64,000 bases of DNA from contig NZXG01000011.1 of assembly GCA_002701845.1 (NCBI GenBank), forward strand, positions 22,140 through 86,139, read 5' to 3'. The notes under the pieces are model-generated. The model did not search any database and was not told the origin of the DNA. It worked only from the letters and a program-made list of their open reading frames with translations. The translations under genes and the position numbers were made by a program. Shown here one piece after another: positions 34,556 to 43,098 of this stretch; within the stretch, counting starts at the first letter, position 1, and each line of letters starts with the position of its first letter. This DNA is from Pseudomonadales bacterium (GTDB taxonomy: Bacteria > Pseudomonadota > Gammaproteobacteria > Pseudomonadales > Ketobacteraceae).

Positions 34556-36649
34556 ATGAATACGAGTTTTCTGGGACGTAATCTGCGCGAGTGGGTGTCC
34601 TCACTACCGGTTTTCATTGTATTGCTGGGGGTGTTGTTTCTCAGTATTGGCGAAAATTTCAATGCCCAACTCAATAAGCTGGGCAACAGTATCTGGCCCG
34701 ATTACCACATACTGCGCCTGGATGTGCCCGAACCCGCCTGCGACCCCAACGTGGACATTGATGCCGAGGTCCGGCGCATGGTGGCGCAGAAGCAGCAAGA
34801 GGCGCAGGATGATCCTTTTGGCGGTATGTTCGGCAGTGAAGAGATAGATCGGGGCGCCATCCGGGAATCCCTGCAGAAACGCATCGATCTGTGTCAACAG
34901 CAGCACGCCGCAGCCGCCAAGGTCAAACAACAAAAGACCGCCAACGTGGAACGCTTTGTGGCAGTGGACCGCGCGCTCTCCGCATTGTCGCAGTTTCAGC
35001 GCGACTACAACCAGGTGTTCCTGGCGATCGTATTTTTTATCTGCGCCCTCACCGCCACGCTGACTCATCACCACATCGGTCTGCGCCCCATGCAGACAGT
35101 GATGGATTATCGTTTCGGCATTACCGCCCAGCTGATTGCCAACGTTGCCCTTACCTATTCCGCTTACAGTTATCTCAGTAACGGCTGGCAGTCCGGCACT
35201 CTGATTCAGAACGAACACATTCGCTGGTTCTATCTGATCGGTTTTGGCTCCCTCTCAGTGGTTTCGCTGGCACAACTGTTTTTTATCCCTAAAACCGCCC
35301 AGCCGGGTGGCACACTGGGGAAAGCACTGTTGTCCGTACCCCTGTACGCCTATATGGCCCTGAGCTCCGCCCGGTTTTTTATTCTGCAGGAGGAAAACCC
35401 CCAGGGGATGGTGCTGTACGTGGACAAAATCATGGACCAGTCCTTCCTGTTTTTGAATATTGGTCTTTACATCTGGGTGGGTATGCTGCTGAAACAGACC
35501 TTCCTGGGTGAATACATTTTTCGGATCTTCAAACCCTGGCGCCTGCCACCAGAGCTGTTGGCCTTTGTGGCGGTAGTGATCATGGCGGTGCCCACCGCTT
35601 ATACCGGGGCTTCCGGTATCATTATCATCGCCATGGGCGCCGTGGTTTATGCGGAGTTACGGCGGGTGGGTGCCCGCCGCAACCTGGCACTGGCGGCCAC
35701 CGCCATGAGCGGCAGTCTGGGGGTGGTACTGCGCCCCTGCCTGCTGGTGCTGTTGATCGCCATGCTGAATAAAGAAGTCACCACTGACATGATGTACGGC
35801 TGGGGAGTCAAAGTATTTTTACTGACCTCCACCCTGTTCTTCCTGGTGTCTTTGATTGCCAAGCAAAACCCCATGCGGGTGGCGCCGGTTTCCGAGGCCC
35901 TGATGCCCAGCCTGCAGGCGTTCCGGCCGCTGATCCCCTATATTCTGATCTTCGTGGCCACCGCAGCGGCCTATGCTTTCCTGCTGGATGCGCACCTGGA
36001 TGAGCACACCGCCCCGGTGGTGCTGCCGATGATCATTTTGCTGTTGCTGGTGTATGAGTACACCATCAAACCCAAAGACGACGAACGCCACGATACGTAC
36101 GAAGGGGAAGTACGCGCCACTAGCCTGGAAAGTGCTGTGCGCGGAGCCACCACCAGCACTACTGTGCATATCGGTGCGTTGCTGTCGATCATGGCTCTCA
36201 GCCTGTCCGTGGGTGGGGTGATCGAGGACTCCGGCATATTCGAGGAAGTGGCCGCCCAGAGTGATTTCTTCGGCAATATCTGGACCGCCATGCTGGCCCT
36301 GTTGATTGTACTGGTGGTTATCGGCATGATCATGGATCCGTTTGGTGCCATTGTGTTGGTGTCCGGTACCGTGGCCCAGGCCGCCTACAGTCAGGGCATC
36401 GATCCCCTGCATTTCTGGATGATCACCCTGGTGGCCTTTGAACTGGGATACTTAAGCCCACCGGTGGCGGTAAACCACCTGCTCACCCGCCAGGTGGTGG
36501 GGGAAGAGGAACTGGAGAAGGCCAAGCAGGAGACCCGCGGCATGAGCTTCTGGATCCGTCACGAGCGCATCGTGCTGCCGCTGACGGTGATGAGTATTGC
36601 GCTGGTGCTGGTGGCCTTTGGCCCCCTGGTGTATCAGGAACTGCTGTAA
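34556..36649 (+). CDS. Fused TRAP-type permease (DctQM-like) with a large soluble insertion
   Basis: A protein of 697 residues, against about 430 for a lone DctM. The N-terminal 270 residues give about four to five helices, as in the small Q subunit, but between the first (SLPVFIVLLGVLFLSIG) and second (VFLAIVFFICALTATL) lies a segment of about 120 residues, mostly charged helix (VRRMVAQKQQEAQDD to SALSQFQRDYN) with two Cys. The C-terminal part is DctM-like: LLAFVAVVIMAVPTAYTGASGIIIIAMGAVVYAELRRVGARRNLALAATAMSGSLGVVLRPC and MIMDPFGAIVLVSGTVAQAAYSQGIDPLHFWMITLVAFELGYLSPPVAVNHLL. TRAP permeases use an ion gradient and a binding protein. The insertion could dock the lipoprotein or binding protein. 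Confidence 0.88.
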   Translation: MNTSFLGRNLREWVSSLPVFIVLLGVLFLSIGENFNAQLNKLGNSIWPDYHILRLDVPEPACDPNVDIDAEVRRMVAQKQQEAQDDPFGGMFGSEEIDRGAIRESLQKRIDLCQQQHAAAAKVKQQKTANVERFVAVDRALSALSQFQRDYNQVFLAIVFFICALTATLTHHHIGLRPMQTVMDYRFGITAQLIANVALTYSAYSYLSNGWQSGTLIQNEHIRWFYLIGFGSLSVVSLAQLFFIPKTAQPGGTLGKALLSVPLYAYMALSSARFFILQEENPQGMVLYVDKIMDQSFLFLNIGLYIWVGMLLKQTFLGEYIFRIFKPWRLPPELLAFVAVVIMAVPTAYTGASGIIIIAMGAVVYAELRRVGARRNLALAATAMSGSLGVVLRPCLLVLLIAMLNKEVTTDMMYGWGVKVFLLTSTLFFLVSLIAKQNPMRVAPVSEALMPSLQAFRPLIPYILIFVATAAAYAFLLDAHLDEHTAPVVLPMIILLLLVYEYTIKPKDDERHDTYEGEVRATSLESAVRGATTSTTVHIGALLSIMALSLSVGGVIEDSGIFEEVAAQSDFFGNIWTAMLALLIVLVVIGMIMDPFGAIVLVSGTVAQAAYSQGIDPLHFWMITLVAFELGYLSPPVAVNHLLTRQVVGEEELEKAKQETRGMSFWIRHERIVLPLTVMSIALVLVAFGPLVYQELL

Positions 36650-36655
36650 GCGGGG

Positions 36656-37132
36656 TCAGACCCGCTCGAAACAAACCTCCACAAAAAACGCCCCCGGTTC
36701 CAGACTGAATGGCACCACAATCCGGGGGCCGTGGGCCTTGTGGGTGACCTTGTGCTGTACCCCGGTAACCACTACCGGGGTGGACAGGCCGATATCATAA
36801 CCCCGTTGCGACAACAGGTTCTTGGCGCCGCCGGTGACCATATTGGTGAGCTCTCCCACCAGGTCCACCACGGTTTCATCGATTTCAGTGATCTCTTCTC
36901 CCAGCATCCGAGCGCTGATTTCCAGAATCACCGGGCGGCTGAAACTCACCGCCAGGGACGCCTTAAAATTCTCCCCGGTGAGACCGATGATGCCGGTGAC
37001 ATCACCAAATGCGATGTCCTGCTCCTTCAGCGCGACTTTGCCCGGCTGCGGCTCCATCATGGCCATGGTGGCCAGCACATTGGCCATGGATTCCAGAAAC
37101 GGGTTAACGATCTCGACGTTGATCAGGGACAT
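36656..37132 (-). CDS. cheX: Chemotaxis protein CheX
   Basis: A protein of 158 residues, with AAGGAG seven bases before ATG 37132. It is a single CheC/CheX-type domain; the phosphatase motif ExxN is in DLVGELTNMVTGGAK, with ISARMLGEE upstream. CheX dephosphorylates CheY-P as a dimer and is soluble. No other chemotaxis gene is nearby, so it may act on orphan receivers, for instance the membrane-tethered ones in this window, though this is only conjecture. It converges with the permease gene with six bases between the stops. Confidence 0.9.
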   Translation of the reverse strand: MSLINVEIVNPFLESMANVLATMAMMEPQPGKVALKEQDIAFGDVTGIIGLTGENFKASLAVSFSRPVILEISARMLGEEITEIDETVVDLVGELTNMVTGGAKNLLSQRGYDIGLSTPVVVTGVQHKVTHKAHGPRIVVPFSLEPGAFFVEVCFERV

Positions 37133-37209
37133 CGGGCACTCCTTTGACCCTCAAAGTATAGGCGGCTATTGGGGATTTTCTAAGCCACGGGGGTGGTTTG
37201 GGGAAAGCT

Positions 37210-39657
37210 CTAGAACAGGCTCAGCTGGGAACGCAGAATAGCGGCCAGCGAGGTACCCCGGGCCTGTAACACACCGTCCACCGCCGGCATCACCTGACGC
37301 TGAACGTAGTGATCGTAATCCAGCGCACTGCTGCGCAGGATCACCGGCTCCGGACCCTGAAGAGTGATCACATATTCAATCCAGCCGCCCCGCTGATAGC
37401 GGGGCGGCTGTTCCTGCTGGCGCAGCCAGGCGTCGGCCTTGCGGGCGGCCTGCACATGGGGCGGCACGTTACGACGGTACTCCGCCAGTGGCCGGCGTAT
37501 TCGCTTGCGATACACCAGCTGCTGATCCCGGTGTCCGGCATAGAGCTCCGCCACCACGGTTTGCAGGTACATATCTGGACTTTGATCGTGAAACACCCGC
37601 CAGAAAACCTGGTGCTGAACCTGCCGTGCCAGCTCTGTCCAATCGGTCCGTACATTCTCCAGGCCCTTGAAAATCAATCGCTGCCGGGGCTCGCCGGTGG
37701 CCGGATCCGGCTCCGCCACCAGCCCGCAGTAGCGCTTTTTACTGCCAGCTTCAGAACCCCTTACCGTAGGCATGAAGAAGCGCTGATAGTGGGTTTCATA
37801 CTCTAGTTCAAGACGGGAGGTCAGTCCAAATATGGACTGCAGGTGCCGTTGCCACAATTCAGTTAACTCCACCGCCAGGGAACGCCCCAGGCTGACGGCA
37901 GTGGCATCGTCCACCGCCGTCTCCAACCAGACAAACACCGAATCCGTATCCCCGTAGATAACCTGATGCCCCCGGGCCTCGATCCAGGCCCGGGTCTGCA
38001 GCATGATGTCGTGCCCCCGCAGGGTGATGGAGCTGGACAATCGCGGATCGAAAAACCGGCACAGGGGTGTTCCCAGCACCCCGTAGAAGGAATTCATAAT
38101 AATCTTGATGGCCTGAGCCAGGGGTTGATTGCCCTGACGCTTGGCCTGGTCCCGGGCCTGCCACAGGGTTTCGATAATCTGCGGCAGCAGGTGCCGGTGC
38201 TTGCTGAAGACAGCCCCGTTGAAACCGGGAATCCACTGGCTGTCGGCGCTGGCCGGCGCCTGGGGGGAACGCTCAAACACTTCCGGCACCAGCGCCGGCA
38301 GATCCTGTTCCCGCAACCCCACCTGCAACGACAGGGGGTCGATACAAAAAGTGCGGATAATACTGGGGTACAGGCTTTTGAAATCCAGCACCAGCACATG
38401 CCGGTAGAGGCCGGGCCGGGACTGCATGACATAGCCACCAGGCGCCGCTATATCACTGCTGAATTCGCCGATATTGGGGGCCACAAAACCGGCCCGGTGC
38501 AGGCGCGGCAGAAACAGATTCTCGAAGGCGGCCACCGAGCCCCCCACTTTGTCCATAGGCAAGCCGGTCAACCGGGACCGTTCCACCGCGAAGCCCAGCA
38601 GATCAGCGGCCTGGAAAATATCCGATACCAGGCAACAATCCTCCAGGTTATAGCGGGCCAAGGCCGGTTTATCGCGCCGGAACAGCTCAGCGATGGCGGC
38701 CCCACGCTGATCCACATGGGTAATCAGCTTGCCCCGCCCCAGCAGTTCCCGCGCCACATACTCCAGGGAAAACGAGGTGAAATTCCAGGTGGCGGCCTTG
38801 AGCGTATCAATGCCATCCAGCACCACACGGCCGGCCACGGTGATAAAGTAGTGCTGGCGGTCGTCGCGGGCCTGGCGCCATTCCACTGGCGCCCCGCCGC
38901 GTCCCAATGTCAACGGCAGGCGCCAACGGTCACAGCGCCGTTGCAGGAAACGCAAATCGAAATTCACCACATTCCAGCCCAGTATCACATCCGGGTCTTC
39001 GGCCTGGAACCGGCGCAGAAACCGCTGCAGCAATTGGGGCTCATCCTCGCACCAGGTCACTGACAGGTCCGCGGCAGGTTGCGCCGCCCCCAACATAAAA
39101 ACCTGCCGCACCTCCGCCCGTCCACCGCCGCTGCCATGGAATGCAATGGAGTACAATTGCGAGCCATCCAGCGCCGTTTCGATATCCAGCGAGGCACAAC
39201 GCAGCGCCAGCACTCTGCGCCGTCCGGGACGCAGACGGGGGTTTACCACCACCCCCGCCTGAGGTGGCTGCGCAGTCTCCAGCGCCATATCACCGGCAAT
39301 GAAACGTTCGCTGAGGTAACGGTCCACAGTTCGCACATCCGCTTCCCAAAGGGGAATGGATTGCCGTTCACAACGCTCCCGGATCTGATGCAGCAGTGCC
39401 GGCCGACGCCAGTAAAGCCCGGCCACCGGTTGCCCGGAAAACGCTTCCAGGTCGAGGGGTCGGCTGCGCCAGCCGGCAAGATCCGCCAGCAGCTGCTGTA
39501 GTCTTGCCTGCGCCTGCCGGGGATAGAAACAAACTCCTTCCTGCCCGGTGATTTCCACCCGCAGCGGGCCGTCATCGGTGGCCAGCCAGAACTCCAGCAC
39601 CAGGCCATTCTCCTGCTCCCGCCAGTGCCGGGTCAGCAGAAAGCCTTCAATGATCAT
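37210..39657 (-). CDS. polB: DNA polymerase II (family B)
   Basis: A protein of 815 residues, slightly above the E. coli size of 783. The 3'-5' exonuclease has SLDIETALDG (Asp158, Glu160), ILGWNVVNFDLRFLQRR and YNLEDC; the polymerase has motif A DFKSLYPSI at 425-433, motif B KIIMNSFYGVLG and motif C YGDTDS at 568-573. Both activities look intact. Pol II restarts replication at lesions and is part of the SOS response in E. coli; no LexA box is seen here. xthA lies 21 bases upstream on the same strand, making a repair pair. Confidence 0.96.
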   Translation of the reverse strand: MIIEGFLLTRHWREQENGLVLEFWLATDDGPLRVEITGQEGVCFYPRQAQARLQQLLADLAGWRSRPLDLEAFSGQPVAGLYWRRPALLHQIRERCERQSIPLWEADVRTVDRYLSERFIAGDMALETAQPPQAGVVVNPRLRPGRRRVLALRCASLDIETALDGSQLYSIAFHGSGGGRAEVRQVFMLGAAQPAADLSVTWCEDEPQLLQRFLRRFQAEDPDVILGWNVVNFDLRFLQRRCDRWRLPLTLGRGGAPVEWRQARDDRQHYFITVAGRVVLDGIDTLKAATWNFTSFSLEYVARELLGRGKLITHVDQRGAAIAELFRRDKPALARYNLEDCCLVSDIFQAADLLGFAVERSRLTGLPMDKVGGSVAAFENLFLPRLHRAGFVAPNIGEFSSDIAAPGGYVMQSRPGLYRHVLVLDFKSLYPSIIRTFCIDPLSLQVGLREQDLPALVPEVFERSPQAPASADSQWIPGFNGAVFSKHRHLLPQIIETLWQARDQAKRQGNQPLAQAIKIIMNSFYGVLGTPLCRFFDPRLSSSITLRGHDIMLQTRAWIEARGHQVIYGDTDSVFVWLETAVDDATAVSLGRSLAVELTELWQRHLQSIFGLTSRLELEYETHYQRFFMPTVRGSEAGSKKRYCGLVAEPDPATGEPRQRLIFKGLENVRTDWTELARQVQHQVFWRVFHDQSPDMYLQTVVAELYAGHRDQQLVYRKRIRRPLAEYRRNVPPHVQAARKADAWLRQQEQPPRYQRGGWIEYVITLQGPEPVILRSSALDYDHYVQRQVMPAVDGVLQARGTSLAAILRSQLSLF

Positions 39658-39678
39658 TGCTGGCTGCCGCCGTGGGTT

Positions 39679-40488
39679 TCAACCGAAGCAGGCCCACACC
39701 GGACAATGGTCACTGGGCTTGTCCAGGGCCCGGATGTCATAGTCAATTCCCGCCGCCTGCAGTTTCGCCGCCATAGGTTTGCTGGCCAGTATCAGATCAA
39801 TCCGCAGCCCGCGTTTGGGATCCCGTTCAAACCCCCGGCTGCGATAATCGAACCAGGAAAAGCGGTCGTCCACTTCCGGCTGCTGTTGGCGAAAGGTATC
39901 CACCAGCCCCCAGTCCAGCAGTTGTTGCAACCACTCCCGCTCCTCCGGCAGAAAACAGCATTTGCCGGTGCGCAACCAGCGCCGGGCATTATCGGCACCG
40001 ATGCCCACATCCAGATCCTGGGGTGCTACGTTCATATCCCCCATGACAATCAGGTTTTGGTCCGGGTGAAAATCGCGCTGCAGATGCTGCAGCAAATTGG
40101 CATAGAAGTGGCGCTTGTTGGGAAACTTCTCTGGATGCTCCCGGTTCTCCCCCTGGGGAAAGTAACCGTTGATCACCGTCACCGGCACTCCCCCACCATC
40201 GTATTGCGCCAGGATCAGACGTTTCTGAGCGCTATCGGTATCATCCTTAAAACCTTTGCTCACCCGTTGCGGCGGCTGCCGGGACAGTAACGCCACGCCG
40301 TAATGGCCACGCTGACCAAACCAATCCGCATGCAGCCCCATTTTCTGCAACGGCTCCAGCGGAAACAGCGCATCCTCCACTTTGGTTTCCTGAATCCCGA
40401 TCACATCGGGTTCATGACGCTGCATTAATGCTTCAATTTGATGCAACCGGGCCCGAATGCCGTTGGCATTAAACGACACAAACTTCAT
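39679..40488 (-). CDS. xthA: Exodeoxyribonuclease III (AP endonuclease)
   Basis: A protein of 269 residues from ATG 40488 behind GGGGAAAA; the frame to 40536 would add 16 residues before the conserved start MKFVSFNANGIRAR. Catalytic residues are all present: the Asn of FNANG, IQETKVED (Glu), NGYFPQGENR, GDMNVAPQDLDVG and the final SDHCPVWACF. The enzyme cuts DNA at abasic sites and degrades 3' ends in duplex DNA. Together with polB downstream it forms a small DNA repair operon. Confidence 0.95.
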   Translation of the reverse strand: MKFVSFNANGIRARLHQIEALMQRHEPDVIGIQETKVEDALFPLEPLQKMGLHADWFGQRGHYGVALLSRQPPQRVSKGFKDDTDSAQKRLILAQYDGGGVPVTVINGYFPQGENREHPEKFPNKRHFYANLLQHLQRDFHPDQNLIVMGDMNVAPQDLDVGIGADNARRWLRTGKCCFLPEEREWLQQLLDWGLVDTFRQQQPEVDDRFSWFDYRSRGFERDPKRGLRIDLILASKPMAAKLQAAGIDYDIRALDKPSDHCPVWACFG

Positions 40489-40656
40489 CTTTTCCCCTTT
40501 ACCAGATCCACAGCCAAAGCAACAGTTTACCAGCATCCCGGCAGCCTTTCTTTACGTATACGAAGGCCGTACAATGGACAGCGCCTGCGCAGACTCAGGC
40601 TTGCTGCATCTAAGAGAATGATAACTGATTAAAAAATCACCGACAGGGTGCTCTTA

Positions 40657-41307
40657 ATGACTGACCTTAGCCACATATCATTGTTCGAAGGCCTTCCTGA
40701 TGCGGAACTCGCAGCGTTGCAGGATCTTTGTATCACTCGCACTTATCCCAAGAACACCGTGATCATCAATGAAGGTGACCAGGCCAATGCCATGTTCATC
40801 TGTAGCAGCGGTAAAGTGAAGGTCTATGTGTCCGATGAAAACGGCAAGGAGTTCGTGCTGAACTCCATGGGGCCCTGCGAGTATTTTGGTGAACTCTCGC
40901 TGTTGGACGATGAAAGCCGCTCCGCTTCGGTAATCACCACCGAGAAATCCACTTTTTCCATTCTCTATAAAGAGGATTTCTCCAAGGTGGTGCTGAGCAA
41001 TCCGGACCTCGCCCTGGTGCTGTTACGCAATCTTGCGGCCCGCATTCGCAAACTCACCGACAACGTCAAAACCCTGGCCCTGCAGGACGTTTACGGCCGC
41101 ATCCGCAAAACCTTGCTGGATCTGGCGGAAGAAAAAAACGGCGACCTGATTATCGAGGAAAAGCTGACTCAACAGGATATCGCCAACCGCATCGGCTCTT
41201 CCCGGGAAATGGTGGCCCGCATTCTGAAAGATCTGGCCACCGGAGGTTACATCGAAATCGAGCGTAAGCAGTTCCGGCTGCTGAAAAAGCTGCCGGAGAG
41301 CTACTAG
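40657..41307 (+). CDS. Crp/Fnr-family transcription regulator
   Basis: A protein of 216 residues from ATG 40657 with AGGGTG upstream. The N-terminal β-roll keeps YFGELSLLDDESRSASVITTE, including the Glu, Arg and Ser that hold cAMP in Crp (compare FGELGLFEEGQERSAWV). The helix-turn-helix TQQDIANRIGSSREMVARILKDL at about 168-190 is close to Crp's [23 protein letters not shown]. No Fe-S Cys set of Fnr is present. Despite these features it may be a paralogue rather than the main Crp/Vfr of the cell. A Crp-type palindrome lies 6 kb away upstream of the TRAP-like permease. Confidence 0.9.
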   Translation: MTDLSHISLFEGLPDAELAALQDLCITRTYPKNTVIINEGDQANAMFICSSGKVKVYVSDENGKEFVLNSMGPCEYFGELSLLDDESRSASVITTEKSTFSILYKEDFSKVVLSNPDLALVLLRNLAARIRKLTDNVKTLALQDVYGRIRKTLLDLAEEKNGDLIIEEKLTQQDIANRIGSSREMVARILKDLATGGYIEIERKQFRLLKKLPESY

Positions 41308-41408
41308 GCCTTTTATCAGGCAACCTATCTGGATAACCCCCTCCGGGTTCAGGTCAGCGGACGACCTGCCCACCCCGCACCGGCAACAGCCTGAATTTTC
41401 CGCTTCGA

Positions 41409-42059
41409 TCACACACCTGCAAGTGGCCGCGCCACACCATCGGCACCCCGGCGTTGCGCACCCCGACCCACTGCCTGCCATTGATACCCATGCGGGTGTG
41501 CCGTAACCCAGACCCCACCCCCCAACACAATGGCCAGACCACCAGCGGGCCTCAGGGAGGGCCAGCCAGCCTCTTCCTCGTGCACCGCCACCGGCTCCGG
41601 CAGCCATCCCAGATAAGTCTGACATCCTAATTCCGGTCGCCCGGGATTCACGCCCCGGCCCAGATGAATGGCACCGGCCGAAATCCCGATCATCAGGCTG
41701 TCGGCCCGGGCGTGACAGCGCGTCAGCCAGTGCCGCACCCGGGGCCGGCCCAGAAACTGCCAGCCCGCCGCCACGTCGCCCCCGGCCAGCAGCACCAGGG
41801 CGCAGGGCTCCGCGGGCAGCTGTTGCTCGTCCCGAACCCAATGAACCTGGACCGGGGCATCCAACAATCCCGCCAACCCGGCCTGCGCCAACTCCGCAAA
41901 AGCCGGATCATTGCCGTTGGCCTGGCCGAAATAGGCGGCACTGTAGGCCGATGACCCCGCGCGCCGGCACCAACGGCGCACACATTGGCGCAGGGCCGAG
42001 GCCGAATCGCCCCGCAACAGCAGCTGGCTGTCCGCCAGCAACAACAGATCACCACTCAT
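41409..42059 (-). CDS. Peptidase S51 / cyanophycinase-like protein, 3' end probably frameshifted
   Basis: A protein of 216 residues whose ATG directly follows the metallophosphoesterase stop codon (TAAATG). It has the class-I amidotransferase-like fold of the S51 family: ALVLLAGGDVAAGWQFL and the nucleophile elbow LMIGISAGAIHLG, so it may be a serine dipeptidase of aspartyl peptides or a related enzyme. The last 45 residues (VGRGAQRRGADGVARPLAGV) look like an out-of-frame tail. In another frame the DNA at 41354-41510 encodes NGRQWVGVRNAGVPMVWRG and LQVCDRSGKFRLLPV, a convincing β-rich C-terminus. The switch would fall at a run of C residues, 41513-41523. A true gene end at 41354 is likely. 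Confidence 0.75.
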   Translation of the reverse strand: MSGDLLLLADSQLLLRGDSASALRQCVRRWCRRAGSSAYSAAYFGQANGNDPAFAELAQAGLAGLLDAPVQVHWVRDEQQLPAEPCALVLLAGGDVAAGWQFLGRPRVRHWLTRCHARADSLMIGISAGAIHLGRGVNPGRPELGCQTYLGWLPEPVAVHEEEAGWPSLRPAGGLAIVLGGGVWVTAHPHGYQWQAVGRGAQRRGADGVARPLAGV

Positions 42060-42935
42060 TTACAGGGTAAACCCGGTATCGTCCCGCCACACGCACAGGG
42101 GCTGGCTGGCCTCCGCCGGCACATGACCCCGCTGCCGCTCCTTGGGGTAACCCATGCAATGGGAGAGGTAAGTCACCCCGTCAATGGTGCGCAAGCGATT
42201 GCGGTGTTGGTGGCCGTAGATATGCAGACGGCTGCCCAGGCGCCGGAGCTGTTCCTCAATGCGACGGGAGCCGGCCACCCGGCTGAAATTGAACTCCGGC
42301 AACGGGTCGAAATGCCGCGCCAGGCGCATGGACTCAACCACCGACTTTTGAAATATCAAATCCTGACGCGGCAGAAAGTGGCTGAAACTGATAACCGGGT
42401 GTTCAAATGCCCGCCGCAAGTGAGGCTCATTGGCCTGGGCAAACCACTGCGCCAGGGGCTGTTGCAAATCCCCGGGCCAGCGGGCATGGATAAAGTCACC
42501 CCAGAGATCGTCGGTGCGATCCTCGGCGTAGTCTTTATCCAAAAACAGGGAATGCTCCGGCTGATCCTTGTCGTCGTACCAGGACAGCAGCGGCACCAGC
42601 CATACCTTGTGATACTCACCCACCAGCACCGGCTCGGTGCGCACTCCGGTGGTCCGGCACAGTTCATGGATGGCTTCCAGCTTGGCCAGGGAATCCGGCT
42701 CGCCGGAACGGCGCACCCAGAGTTCATGGTTGCCGGGCACAAACAGCACCTGGCGGAACCCGGCAGTCAGCGCCTGGAACAGGGCTTCCAGCCGGTCCAG
42801 ACGGTCCGTGGCATCGCCTGCCAGGATCAGGGTATCCTGGCGGTGGCCGGCACCGGCAAAGCTCACCAGTTGCTCGAAATTTTCCTGATAGTCGATATGA
42901 ACGTCGGAAATGGCCCAGACTCGGGTGGGAATCAT
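42060..42935 (-). CDS. Calcineurin-like metallophosphoesterase
   Basis: A protein of 291 residues. The metal-binding blocks are in order: ISDVHID, LILAGDATDRL, FVPGNHELWVRR, ISFSHFLPR and IYGHQHRNRLR, the set of a di-metal phosphoesterase. No signal peptide or membrane segment is seen. The family includes phosphatases for nucleotides, proteins and lipids; the substrate here cannot be named. It is the first gene of a two-gene unit with the S51-like gene and is divergent from the M16C peptidase gene across about 160 bases. Confidence 0.88.
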   Translation of the reverse strand: MIPTRVWAISDVHIDYQENFEQLVSFAGAGHRQDTLILAGDATDRLDRLEALFQALTAGFRQVLFVPGNHELWVRRSGEPDSLAKLEAIHELCRTTGVRTEPVLVGEYHKVWLVPLLSWYDDKDQPEHSLFLDKDYAEDRTDDLWGDFIHARWPGDLQQPLAQWFAQANEPHLRRAFEHPVISFSHFLPRQDLIFQKSVVESMRLARHFDPLPEFNFSRVAGSRRIEEQLRRLGSRLHIYGHQHRNRLRTIDGVTYLSHCMGYPKERQRGHVPAEASQPLCVWRDDTGFTL

Positions 42936-43098
42936 GATACAACGGTTGCCCCGGCTGCGGTTGGTGACGGTTCAGGGTACCGGGCTCACCCGGGTTTGCA
43001 ATCCTGAACCACCGTGAAATACTATCATTTATCCGCAACAACCACGAACGGCGTGCCCCCGCTCCGCGCCCCCAGCTATTCCGAGCCAGAGAGGCACC

